Made by a program: the position numbers and the translations under genes
The notes under the pieces: generated by a model
Told to the model about the DNA's origin: nothing
The model's database searches: none
What the model saw: the letters and a program-made list of their open reading frames with translations, nothing else
Assembly: GCA_019925795.1 (NCBI GenBank)
Contig: CM034310.1
Coordinates: forward strand, 10,764,869-10,828,868
Length of the DNA stretch: 64,000 bases
Origin: Dendrobium chrysotoxum
Taxonomy: Eukaryota > Streptophyta > Magnoliopsida > Asparagales > Orchidaceae
Direction of reading: 5' to 3'
Shown here: in pieces, positions 36,770 to 48,300 of the stretch
How positions within the stretch are numbered: the first letter of the stretch is position 1
How the letters are laid out: every line of letters starts with the position of its first letter

Positions 36770-37230
36770 GGCTCAAAATAACTCTAAATTTCAAATCAGT
36801 CGACTCTATTCGTACAGTACGATTAGTACAAATATCTTTGTTCATTTTGTATGAAGAATAAATTTCAGTATGATCAATTCAAGTGAACCTAAACTGATCA
36901 TACAGTATAATTAAATTGGATTGTGTAGTACGATTAATCCATATTAATCAAGTTCGCCCATGACGATCTCCAGGAGAACCAAATATTGTCTCTGTCGATA
37001 TTCCAGTACAATTCGTATCGTACTATATGATTAGTTCAATAAATCAAGGTTCGTCAAGGACAATCCTTGGGACAATAAAAAATCATCTCTATCCATCGCG
37101 TTGTACGATCAAATTTTATTAAATAAACTTGATTTGATTAACTAGTCATAAGGATTAGTTTAGGCAAGTTTCAAATATTGTACAAGACTATCAAGATCGT
37201 ACAGTACGATTAGTTCAAAAATCAAAATAA
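36770..37230 (-). promoter_or_regulatory. Palindrome array upstream of G2 gag
   Basis: Contains dyads such as CGTACAGTACGATTAG near 36813, GATCATACAGTATAATT near 36896 and GATCGTACAGTACGATTAG near 37194. On the minus-strand downstream side a TATTTAAA-like box lies near 36757-36765. It has the U3 layout of the copia LTRs but sits in front of the gypsy-like gag leader. It may be the LTR of G2 or a captured copia LTR piece. Confidence 0.5.
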
Positions 37231-37689
37231 ATACTTGCCTAAATCTGATTGGTTGCTAGGGTTTTTTTATTTGAATGAGATGTGTTATATTTATTTTTAG
37301 ATATTTATACTCAAGAGTGGAATGAGATGTGTTATATTTGTGTGACTCTTAGGTATTTTATATAACTTTTGGAGTATGAATATAGATTTATATTGATATT
37401 TGATCAATAGATTCATTTACGCTGATATTTATACTATTGATTAATAAAAATTAAATAGCTCTGATTGTTGTTATTATTAAAAGATAAAAAAAATAATTCT
37501 TTCAAATTAAATTCTAAGGCATGACAAATTTAGTATCAAAGCAGTTATTGGAAGAATTGAATTATAAACCAAAGCTGTAAGAATTGATTATAATTCAGGT
37601 GGATTTGGTAGATTAAGATGCATTATTTTACATATATAATTAATTGCATGGTCAATTGTTCACATATATTAGCATAAGAGTGAAAAGTT

Positions 37690-38800
37690 GAAATGGATCT
37701 ACTAGAGCAAAATAAACCAAAATGAGCAATACAATATGTGCAGCTCCAATACCATCAGACAGTTTTATACAATTGGCTAGGTTCTACCACAAGTAATAGG
37801 AGATACACAAAGCAAGCCAACTGGGAGTAAAGAAGAATGGGAGATAAACATTTACATATATTTTATAAATTAAAGCCCCCATTATTCAAAGGAGCCGTAT
37901 GACCCTAGGCTATAGAAAATTGGTTATTAAGGATAGAGAAGATCTTTGACAATATGCAATGCCACAAGAACCAAAAGATACCGTTAGTTGTCTTTCGCTT
38001 TGAAGGTGAATTTATTGCACTGTTCAGAATATGATTTATAGCTCCTTTAACCCAATGATAGATGTAGAGATGTAGAAAGTTTTCATCAGATTGGAATAGA
38101 GACACAATACATTGATGTAGTATGAAGCCGCGTTTCTACACTGGCTAGGTATGCCTCTCATTTGATCCCTACTGCCGAGAAAAAAAAACATTATAGATTT
38201 CTATAAGGATTGAATGGGAAGTTGAGACATCTATTAGTGCCTCTACGAATTTAGGAGTTTTTTGAGTTAGTGAAACGGGTCAGACTGATAGAGATTAATT
38301 TGATAGTATCGACATCCAGGTATAATATGAGCTCCAGGTATGATGTGACCAGGAGGAGAATCGAAGATGAATCAAGCAGGGATAGAAAAAGCGTAAGTGA
38401 TAAAAAAAGCAAATATAATGATTCAAGGGGAACTGAATCGATAGCAGCTACTGGTAGTTACAACGAACGTATTCATTATGGAAGAAGACATTCGACTCAG
38501 TGCTACCTATTGAAAGGATGATGTTTTCGATGCAAACATCTATGACACAAGGTAGCAGATTGTCAACAGAGAGGAAAAAGTTATTCTGGAGCAAGATAGT
38601 CGAGGCAGACCGAAGGACTGAGGACTGCAGGATCAAGAGCTCATAGTGAAAGATCGATAAATAGGGCTGGTAACAGAGTTGTTAGTGGTGGTCAGAGGGA
38701 GTATGTTATACCATAACTGACATTACCTACTCTTGTGATGCCACAATTGTATAACTTGCACTATTAGGAAGACTGACAACAATCTGAGAGTTTGGCTGGT
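37690..38800 (+). pseudogene. G3 gag, decayed
   Basis: Recognisable pieces: ENWLLRIEKIFDNMQCHKNQK (37905-37985), the canonical plant gypsy capsid start; an arginine/serine-rich linker in 38270-38521 (SSRYDVTRRRIEDESSRDR); a zinc knuckle reading CFRCKHL-HKVADC, broken by a stop, at about 38525-38570; and a low-complexity tail to 38800. Stops and frameshifts interrupt it. Confidence 0.65.
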
Positions 38801-39700
38801 AAGAATTGAATGATTGATTGACATAATATTTTATTGCATAAGTAAATTACATGTGATTGAATGAACTATATGACTATATGATAGATATTGATTACTGATT
38901 TGAGGTGAATCCTTCGACGAGCTTTTGATTTGATTTTGATTCGATTTAAGTTTTTTCGTATGGATTTATTTCAGAACAAATTTGTTTTATATTGATTTTG
39001 TGCCTAAATCCTTTAAAAAATGTCGAGAATGATATTTTTTAAGGTGAGTAAATTGTAACAATATAATATTTTAAAAATAAATTTTTAAAAAGATTAAATT
39101 TTTTGTTTGAATAGGAGCATTACGACGCTGATCTTTTGAAGGTTGTGATGCTTGGCCTTAGAGCACAACGGAGCCAAAAGTTATCGTAACGGTATTGAAG
39201 TCTTTGTTCTATAATAATTCTATATTCAGCATGAAGCGCTGTGGCGCCAGGTTGAAGTATTGTGGCACTAGACAACTAACAATATTTTTATACATATTAA
39301 AAAGCTATTTCTCTCAACTCGCCTCCCTCGCCCTCCACTAGCACTAGCTTGCTGTAAAAGGAAGAAGAAAATGGGAAAGGAAAAAGAGAGAAATAGAATA
39401 TTCAAATTTTGGACGTCGGGTCGCTTGACTGCTTTTACGAAAATTGCTCAGATTGTAATAGGTGACTTATCCTATTCATGTTTTCAAAGATTTTTATTTC
39501 GACCGTTCGATTTCTTCCTAATTGATTTTATTACATTATCTCCGAATTTAGTGAATTTCCACCGCATAACATTTTATATGTTGTAATACTCATTATTCTG
39601 AACATTTTGATGGGTTGATTGTGCAATTTAACTAGAAAAATAAAAGTTATTGTATTTGGTACGATTTACAAAAAAAATAAAAATTTTGGTATCATACTAT
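37690..39700 (+). mobile_element. Gypsy element G3 (chromovirus/Tekay-like remnant), pol-less
   Basis: A decayed gag (37690-38800) is followed after about 250 bp by a polypurine-like text and an LTR beginning TGTAACAATATAATATTTT at 39054. This is a decayed form of the TGTAACGACCC start of chromovirus LTRs. The run before it (GTCGAGAATGATATTTTTTAAGG) resembles the pol tail and purine tract of that clade. No pol body is present. The right end of the LTR was not located, so 39700 is nominal. Confidence 0.6.
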
Positions 39701-39959
39701 TAATACAAGCATTGTGAATGAATATGGGTATGTGAGTGGGTAATAGCTGGTCATTATTACTTTTACAATATTGTAATCATAATGCCTGAAAACTAGCTAA
39801 GGTTGGTGGTTTACTGACATTGGTTGATGACTGACTGACTTATATAGAATGGTGGGTCGATGAGCTTTCCTTTAAATACTATGATTTGGTGTTAACTAAA
39901 TGCAAAAAACATAAAACAACTACAATAAAAACTCAATCAAGAAAACAAATATAATCTCT

Positions 39960-40500
39960 GAAACTCTAAATCCTTCTCCTCCTCCTCCTCTTCATCATCA
40001 CCAGTTGTTACCGGAGGTGGTTTTACTAGTGTCAAGCTGCAAGAGTATGGTGCATATATGGGAGCTACAAAATACATAGGATAGTTCGGACTCTGAAATA
40101 GTTAGCAGCTCATAAATATGATAGCTAATGCTTCATTGAATTCTGAAGCATAGTAGAAATGTTGCTTCTGCCTCTCCATCATATGATCAATCCGGGAACT
40201 CACGCACTACTGCCAATGATGGCTCTCCCCTAAGTAAGAATGCATATCTGACACTTGATCCCTGAGATGAGCCACTTTCTCACATAAGGTCCTAGGGGCT
40301 CTGTACCTAGGCTGATTTGAGCTAGGCATGCGAGGCACACTAGACCCTTCCCCCTTGTTATATGGGTTCATAAATAGCAGGGGTTACACCTTTAGCACTT
40401 AAATCAAGCCCATCATACGTCTTAGGGTACTTCTTCCTCAATATGTATTTAAGATCCATGTTTGACTCCTCGAATTTGTGCCTTTTGAGTCAATGCCAAT
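39960..40500 (-). pseudogene. Possible decayed transposon ORF tail
   Basis: Minus-strand pieces such as KFEESNMDLKYILRKKYPK and SSNQPRYRAPRTLCEKVAHLRDQVSDMHSYLGES are separated by stops. A CTC-rich run at 39975-39995 gives an RRRR end. It looks like the C-terminal half of a retroelement-associated protein, perhaps of the same class as at 640-1800, but I do not recognise it firmly. Confidence 0.3.
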
Positions 40501-41970
40501 ATGATTGTCCAAATCCAATTCATCAAATTTCTAATGCTCATGTAAAATGCCTATGAATAATTAGCATACATACCAATTCCATAGAATAGTTTGATTTAAG
40601 GGTCATGTTAGAAAAAAGCTATGAATCATGGATAGCCATAACAATCCCTTAGGATAGTTTGATTCATATTTGGATCTTTGGATCTCACCACAAAAGTAAG
40701 TGTCCTTAAGCATACTATCAATCTGAATTTTACCAAAAAATAGGTGTCCTTATGCATACTATCAATCTGATCTACTTAAAATATATGATAAAAGACTATA
40801 TATGACTACTAATCAGAATCTCTAGATGATATATATTAACCACCCTCTATTGTTTGTAGATTGGCAGGTCAACCTTACATGATAGAATCACAGGATCTTA
40901 GTTGGGTTGACCTTTCATCTGTATTTAATTATAAAGAAAAATTCCAATCACTAATCTAGAATGTAGTGATATCATTAAATGATTGTATCCTCATAAGGCT
41001 TATGCAAATGAGAAATTTGAATCCTTCAGATTTTATATATATCCTAGATAGCCTACATTTTGCCTAGAAAAAATCTATGAGAAAGTAAAATATCAGTCTT
41101 TAAAATTCTCATACTGCTCAGCATACAGTTCCTAAAATTCAAATGTGTCCAAACAAATGGATCACCCCTCAAGCTTATAAGCACTTGCAAAGCCTAAATG
41201 TGCTGACTACACATAGAGGAATGTGTACTAAGGTTGTATTGGTTTTAAAAACAAAAAGTGTATTATGTTAATTCTGCATTGATTAATTGAAAAATATATT
41301 AGTGTTAAAATATCAAGTGTTTTTTCATACCCATAGATTTCAATTTTTGGATTTAAAATAGTTTAAGTTGCGGTATATCAGACCAAATTGTTGTTCCCTC
41401 AGAACACACTCATTAACGTTAATGCATATAATAATGTGTATTCATTTATGTAGAACATTATATTCTGCATACAACAATACATAACATAATACACAATAAT
41501 ATAAAACTCAACACGCCTTTCTCTACTGATGGCTTGCATGTTAATCATGTTTTAAAAATTAATGAAACTTAGTAAACTTATTATTTTATTAGATGCAATA
41601 CACACTAATATTTTATTTATAAACTCTCTAAACAGCCTAACAGTGATGATTTTATTTTCATACTTAAGATGAGTGAAAATAAAATCATCATTTTTCTAAA
41701 ACATATTTTCTATCAAGAAGCAAAACCCGTAAGCCCTATTTAGTTGCTTGAAGTTGAATATCACATTTTGTAAAAAAACTTAATTTTCTAATGTCATCAT
41801 TTGGTCAAGTGCAATCAGAAATCATCAACGAGTTTAAACTGTACAAATTCGTTTAAAATTCTCTGAATTGATTTCATCTTGTCAAAACATATTTTCTTCA
41901 TACAAACAACCAAATGAGCCCTTACAACATTATGCTTTCTTTCTAAACGCTATCTCAAACAAGAAAAAAT
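40500..41970. other. Intergenic region downstream of the PPR gene
   Basis: AT-rich, with no ORF or repeat that I recognise. It would contain the 3' UTR of the minus-strand PPR gene just left of 41971. An inverted repeat (ATGATTTTATTTTCA against TGAAAATAAAATCAT, about 41645-41693) is visible. Confidence 0.4.
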
Positions 41971-43116
41971 TTAAGAATTACCTGAAACCACAGAGCTCCA
42001 AGCAGTCTCTTTACTCATCCCCAATCTACCAATTCTTTCCCAAACATCAGCAGCCTTCTCCCACATTTCAGAAGCAGCAAAGGCATTAGAAACCACCACA
42101 TACTTGCCAACATTTTCTGGACTCATCTTGAAGAATTTACTTGCTGCAACCTTCACCATCTCAACATCTCCATGGTTTCTGCAAGCTCCAATCAAAGCTC
42201 CCCAAACCACCGAATGATCTTTACAAGGCGAGTTACAAACTAATTCATATGCCTCATTCAACCTCCCTGCTCGACCCATCATATCAACCATCACTGCATA
42301 ATGTTCCTTCTTTGGCCTAAAGCCATAATCTTCAATCATGGAAACGAAATACTTCCATCCAGTATCAACAAGACCTCCATGGCTACAGGCTGAGAGAAGA
42401 GAAAGAAAAGTGACAGAATTCGGCCTGAAACCTTCTTCTAACATCTGATGGAACAGCTCAATCACATCCCTTACTTTCCCATGCCGGCCATAACCAGAAA
42501 TCAGAGCTGTCCAAGTAATCACATTTCTTTCTGGCAATCCATCAAATACTTGTCGTGCATCATCCAAATTACTGCATTTCAAGTACATATCGACAAGAGC
42601 GCTGCTGACAACTATATTGGCCGTCGTTTTCCTCTTGATCATAACACAATGAGCTCGCCTGCCGTGCTCCAGAGAGGCCAATCCAGCACAGGCATGGAAA
42701 ACTGATGAGAAGGTGAACTGGTCAGGATCCAAACCATTGTCACGCATCGAGTAGTAGAGCTCCAGACCATCGGGCTCCAAGCCCTTGTGCACGAAGCCAG
42801 AGATCATTGCGTTGTATGCGAAGAGATTCGGATCAGGCATTTGATCGAACAAGTGGCGCGCGGCATTCAAGTCGCCGGCTTTAGCATAAAGGATGATAAG
42901 CTTGGTGTACAGATACTTGCCTGGGGTGAATCCAGTGGCTAAGATATGGGCGTGGATTGCCTTTCCGAGCTTGAATTCTCGCCGATGAATGGTTTCTTGG
43001 AGGACGAGAGAGAAGGTTGGGGGAGAGATGGCCGAGCCGCCGCAGCAAAGGATTTTGACGGCTTCGTCTAGTCTTCCGTATAAGCAGAGAGATTTGAAGA
43101 TTTTGTGCGCGTACAT
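41971..43116 (-). CDS. Pentatricopeptide repeat protein, PLS class with E-type tail
   Basis: A 381-codon intact frame. The repeats alternate in PLS fashion: L-type from about residue 32 (PPTFSLVLQETIHRREFKLG), S-type about 67-97 (YLYTKLIILYAKAGDLNAAR), P-type 98-132 (NLFAYNAMISGFVHKG), L 133-167, S 168-198, P 199-233 (NVITWTALISGYGRHGK), L2/S2 to about 300, then an E-like domain (VVWGALIGACRNHGD onward). Family members act in mitochondria or plastids as sequence-specific RNA binders in C-to-U editing. From memory it resembles Arabidopsis At4g16470, not verified. It lacks an obvious targeting peptide and a DYW domain, and starts close to the first repeat, so the true N-terminus may be longer or lost. 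The reading CAG-GTAATT just before the stop could be a splice donor extending the protein. It is the only clean host gene here. Confidence 0.9.
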   Translation of the reverse strand: MYAHKIFKSLCLYGRLDEAVKILCCGGSAISPPTFSLVLQETIHRREFKLGKAIHAHILATGFTPGKYLYTKLIILYAKAGDLNAARHLFDQMPDPNLFAYNAMISGFVHKGLEPDGLELYYSMRDNGLDPDQFTFSSVFHACAGLASLEHGRRAHCVMIKRKTTANIVVSSALVDMYLKCSNLDDARQVFDGLPERNVITWTALISGYGRHGKVRDVIELFHQMLEEGFRPNSVTFLSLLSACSHGGLVDTGWKYFVSMIEDYGFRPKKEHYAVMVDMMGRAGRLNEAYELVCNSPCKDHSVVWGALIGACRNHGDVEMVKVAASKFFKMSPENVGKYVVVSNAFAASEMWEKAADVWERIGRLGMSKETAWSSVVSGNS

Positions 43117-43397
43117 AATTTAAATCCTTTTAATTAGTTTGAACATATTAATAGGTCGTCTTCAAGGCAAGTTGGCCTGTATTAATAGGCCAAGCTCAAA
43201 GTCATTCAAAGTAATTTTATTGAGCATTCCTAGCCCAAAGGCCCGGTAAGGCTACCAGGGGTACTAGATCAACTTATCTAGCATGCTCAGTCTTAGGGCC
43301 GACTTGGCCAAATCATTGAAGTCGTTCAGTGTATCTACTTGCTTGTACTGAACAACCTTGGTGAAATCGGTCAGGAATTTTACATGAACCTACTTAT
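43117..43397. other. Spacer between the PPR gene and LINE remnants
   Basis: 280 bp that must hold the PPR promoter if the annotated start is right. A 7-bp inverted repeat, TTGGCCT and AGGCCAA, lies at 43172-43178 and 43187-43193. I see no TATA box with a convincing position. Confidence 0.4.
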
Positions 43398-43985
43398 TTG
43401 AAAATCAACTCGGATTTTCATTCTATATCTTTATGTAATATTTTTTATAGAATTATTGCAAAGATTTTAACTTTTCGTATGAGGGATATTATCCTTATTA
43501 TTATTCATAATAGTCAATCTGAATTTATTAAAAAGAGGATATCTACTGATAATATTATTTTGGCGGCTGAGTTACTAAGGGGTTTGAACTGTCAAAATAA
43601 AGATCGTTTCTTCTGCTCCAAATTAGACATTCATAAAGCTTTTGACACTAATTCAAAAGATTTTCTCTATAATAGGATGGCTCAGAAAGGCTTCCCTCAA
43701 GTCTTTATTTCTTGGATTAAAGGTTGCATTGATGATACTTTCTTCTCTATTGTGATTAATGGTTCTCTTGATGGTTTCTTTAATTCTTCTGCTGGGTTTC
43801 GTCAAGGTTGTCCTCTTTCTCCTTATCTTTTTCATACTATTATGGATGATTTTTCTAATTTGCTTGAGGATAAGACACAAGAAGATAATTTTGTTGGTAT
43901 TCAAGCTGGTGAGCATTCTATCTCTCATTTATTATATGCGAATGATGTTCTTATTTTTGGGAAAGCAATGAAATTACATGAGGCT
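43398..43985 (+). pseudogene. LINE reverse transcriptase fragment
   Basis: An open stretch of about 195 codons with plant L1-type RT motifs: SISLCNIFYRIIAKIL, KLDIHKAFDT, GFRQGCPLSPYLF and LLYANDVLIFGKA. The catalytic FADD-type motif reads YAND, with the second-position aspartate replaced by asparagine, so it would be inactive. Endonuclease and C-terminal parts are missing. It runs without a stop into ORF1 of LINE L2, forming one 305-codon frame (43398-44315) of two unrelated halves. It comes from a different LINE copy than L2, whose own RT lies at 46270-48100. Confidence 0.75.
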
Positions 43986-45349
43986 AGTGAAATTTTGAAT
44001 GCAAATAAGCTAGAAAACTTTTTGGTTGCCAAGGTGTTTGGTAGGGAGATTCTGTCTCATATTGTGGCGTGGGAATTAAGGTGTCAATGGGTACAATTTG
44101 GCCAGTTTCATTTTACTACCATTGGGATGGGCTGGTTCTTGTGCTCTTTCAAATCAACTGAAGCTTTGGATCGTATTCTTACAAGCGGCCCATGGTATAT
44201 GAATGGTCATATAATTGGTATGGATAAGTGGTCCCCTGAGTTTCCTCCTTTATCTATGAAAGGTTTGACTTCTCCTATATGGATTAGAATGCCTCAATTG
44301 CCCTTGCAATGTTAGGATGAGAACTGCTTCTATGGTGGGAATACCATTGATGTTAGATGGCAACATGTTTCAATGAAGAAGAAGAGAGTTTGTGTTCGTG
44401 TGAAGTTGGACCAACGTCTTCCCTTGGGTGTTTGGGTGGAGAGTATGGCGGGGAGATTTTTTCAAAAATTTGAATACGAGAAGATTTCCACATTTTGTTT
44501 TGAATGTGGGAAGATTGGGCATGTTAAGAGTGATTGTAAGAAGGGGGTTCATTGGTTAATGAAGTGGTTGAAGGTGTTAATAAGCAAGGTCAAGGTAACT
44601 ATGAGGTTATGGGACAAGAAGTTGATAAGAATGCTACCTATGGACCGGGGTGCATGTCAATTATAAAAAATAAGGGGATAGATCAAGGAGTAACAAATGG
44701 GAGGCCATGGCAGATGAGGTACACTAAGAGAAATTAGAGTAATCCAGCTATTGTGGAGGCAGATAATTCTGTCAGTTTGGGAGCTAAGGATCTGGAGGCA
44801 ACTTCAAAATTGGAAGTGGAGAAGGATAATGAGAATATTGTGGTGGCTGAAGAAGGTGAAAAAATAGTGGAAAAGGAGCTGGGAAAGGAAGAGATAGTAT
44901 ATTTAGAATCTGTGGAATAGGTCAACCTGGCTATAGAGGCATTGGAACATCTGGGTGGTGATAAGGATAATCCTCTATTGCAACTGGATGCAATCAAGAA
45001 GGCTAAACTTGAAGATGATCCGGATCTTTTGGAAGAAGGTGAATGTCTTGTAATGGCTTCTAATGGTGATGCAGAAGTTGCTATTATTCATGTTATTCAA
45101 GATGAGGCTATTAGTGAAGAAGCTGGAAAGAGTGATCATTCTTCATTTATGGATGGGAAAGATGGTCTAATTGACTCGAAGGTATCAATTTCCATTCCTG
45201 AAGGTTTTTCTGTTTTTAATAATCCTAAAGTTTCTTCTAATATGAAGAAGGATGGTAAAAAGTTTAGACCTCTAAAGAGTAGCCATATAGGCAAGAGAGG
45301 AGGGGAGAAGGTGAATGGCATTGGGGGCATTTCCCCGTTAATTTATTAA
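43986..45349 (+). pseudogene. L2 ORF1, N-truncated and broken
   Basis: DUF4283-type region with VAKVFGREILSHIVAWELR, SGPWYMNGHIIGMDKWSPEF and PIWIRMPQLPLQCWDENC. The last segment is interrupted by an in-frame TAG at 44313. VRVKLDQRLPLGVWVE and the zinc knuckle CFECGKIGHVKSDC (about 44500-44540) follow. A frameshift comes next, and two TAGs (44735 and 44918) precede an acidic tail ending at TAA 45347-45349. ORF1 proteins bind element RNA and act as chaperones. The N-terminal part that L0 shows at 1-475 is missing here. Confidence 0.8.
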
Positions 45350-48300
45350 ATGTCTTCTTTACTTTTTTGGAATTGTAGGGGAGCTAAGAAAAAAGAAGCT
45401 TCCCACTATTTAAGGAGTGTGATTAAAGATAATGGTGTGTTTTTTTGTTGGCCTTGTGGAAACCAAATTGCTGTCTATGGATAGAAATGAAGTTAGTAGA
45501 ATTGTTGGGAAAGATTTCTTTCATTTTGATGCTAAAGGCACTTCTGGCAGCATTCTTGCTCTATGGAAGAGTAATATAGCTTCCTTTACTGTTCTTAATT
45601 CATCAAGTCAATGTATTATTGGGAAATTAATAGATCCAAAGGGTGTCACTTAGACTATTGCTATAATTTATGATAATAAGAATTTGTATGAAAGAAGGAA
45701 TCTTTGGGAGCTGATTGAAGGTTATTCGTCTACAACAGATCCATGTATTATTGGGGGAGATTTTAACTACATCCTCTCCAAAAATTAAAAAAAGGAGGTA
45801 AAAGATTCTTGTTCTCAAAAGGGCCGCAAGAGATAATGGATTTTTTAAATAGGAATGATTTTCATGATATTGGGTCTACGGGACCCAAATTTACATGGTG
45901 CAATAACAAAGAGGGGCTTGCTCGTATTTAGGAGATGCTAGATAGAATTTGTCTCAATTCTAAAGCATTGGATCTTATTCCATTTGTTGTTATTAATCAT
46001 TTGGCCAGAGTTGCTTCAGACCACTACCCTATTCTTCTCAATCTATTTAATAATAATGTTTATTTTTAGAAATCTATCAAATTTGAAAATATGTGGTGTT
46101 CTTATGATGCATCTTGGGGTGTGGTTAAGAAAGCTTGGTACAAAAATGACTATGGAAGCGCCTCGGATATCCTCCAAAGAAAGTTATCAAGGTCTCTTAA
46201 ATGTCTTTTTTATTGGAGTAAGAAGAAACTATAAGACTTAAATAAATTGAAAGATGAATTGTAGGTAGGTATTTTGGCATTACAAGAGGAGGAGAGTACT
46301 ACCGGTCTATGCCCGGATAAGCTTTCTGTTTTGAGAATTAAAGTTCATGATCGTAATGTTACTCTAGCTAGACTATCGATGTGGTGGAGGCAACGGTCAA
46401 GAGCTCAATGGTTGGAGGAAGGATATAACAATTCAAGTTTCTTTCATAATTTTGCTAATGCTAGAAGAAATGGCAACTTGATTCATCAAATTAAAAATTT
46501 CAATGGAGATATTGTAACTGATCCTGATGGTATTCAAATAATCTGTGAAGACTTCTTTATGAAGAAATGGAAAAACAGGGGGTGTTCTCTGGATGGCTGG
46601 CTGAAGATGGAAATTGATAACATGTTGAATGAAGACCAAAAGAAGATGCTAATGGCAGAATTTCAAAAGAAAGAACTTGTTGCTACGGTTATGAAGACGG
46701 ACAATAACATGTCTCCTGGAAATGATGGGATGAATTCCTTCTTTTTCAAGTTCTTTTGGAATATTATTCATGTGGAGGTTTGGAATGTAGTGAGATCCTT
46801 CTTTGAATCAGAAAGTATGCCAGAAGACTGGAAAGAAACTTTAGTGGTCTTGATCCCAAAGGTTAGCAATGCTAATGAAGTTAATAATTTTTGACCAATA
46901 AGTTTATGTCAAACCATATACAAAGTGGTGGCTAGTATGATATGGAATAGATTGAAGGGAATTATTCCTTGTGTTGTTTCAGAACAACAAGTGGCATTTG
47001 TTCTAGCTAGATCATTTTTTTATAATTGTCTTCTTGCTCACGAGATTGTTAATATTCTTAGATTCTCAAAATCTAAGCATGGGTTTATGATGCTTAAACT
47101 AGATATGGAACAATCCTATGACAGTATGTGCTGGGCGACATTGAATCAAGTCCTCTTGATCATGGGTTTCCCGGAGATGTTTATTAAAGCAATTATTCAA
47201 TGTGAACACGTCCGAAGTTTTCTATCAATATTAATGGGAAAAAAAGCAAATTGATCCATGCTGAATGTGGATTTAGAGAAGGATGCCCACTATCTCTGGG
47301 ACTTTTTATCTTGTGTTCAAAGTTGTTATCTAAATCCTTCTAGGAAAGAGGACAGGAGTTTGGTATTAGAATTATTTCTAATACCCCAAAAGTGTCCCAT
47401 TTGTTATTTGCTGATGATGTAATGATAGTAGCCGAAACTTCTTCATCCAATGCTAAATTCATTAATAAGATAATGTCAGATTACTGTAGTTGGATGGGGC
47501 AAAGCAGTAATAAGAACAAATCAGCGGTTTTGTTTGGAAATTCTGTTTCTCGTAGGGCTCAAAAGAGAGTTGGAACAATTCTAGGAATTCATAAAGTCAA
47601 AGAAATCTTTTATCTTAGAGTTAAGCTGGCTACTAGGAGGTTAAAATATGCAGATTATAATTTTATTCTTGGTAAATCCATGAATAAGCTTAATACTTGG
47701 GGCTTGTGGTCTCTGTCTTTGGCAGGGAAAATTTTTGTGGTGAAGTCAATTTATTCTTCAGTTCCTCTTTCTCTATGATGCATTGGAATTCATAAAGTCA
47801 AAGAAATATTTTATCTCGGAGTTAAGATGGCTACTATGAGGTTAAAATATGCAGATTATAATTTTATTCTTGGTAAATCCATGAATAAGCTTAATACTTG
47901 GGGCTTGTGGTCTCTGTCTTTGGCAGGGAAAATTTTTGTGGTGAAGTCAATTTATTCTTCAGTTCCTCTTTTTTCTATGATGCATTATTTGGTACCAAAG
48001 AGTATACTTAATAATATTGATAAGTGTTGTAGGAATTTTTTATGGCATAAGGAACAAGGAAGAAGAGGTATGCACTACATTTCTTAGGAGACCCAATGTA
48101 AATATATTGATCATGGAGGCTTGGGTATTCATGGAGCTGCTCAAGGGCAAGGCCCTTTAGGAGCTCGAATTGCGTCGAACTTTATTCAGAATAGAAACTC
48201 CCTGCTTAGCAAAATTATTAGAGCTAAGTATGGGAATGATATTTGGAAGGAAGATGCAAGGAGAAATTCATCCACAACTTGGCGTATTATTAGAGACGGG

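Noticed and set aside
43653..43928. 91-codon minus-strand ORF
   Set aside because: Antisense of the LINE RT fragment.
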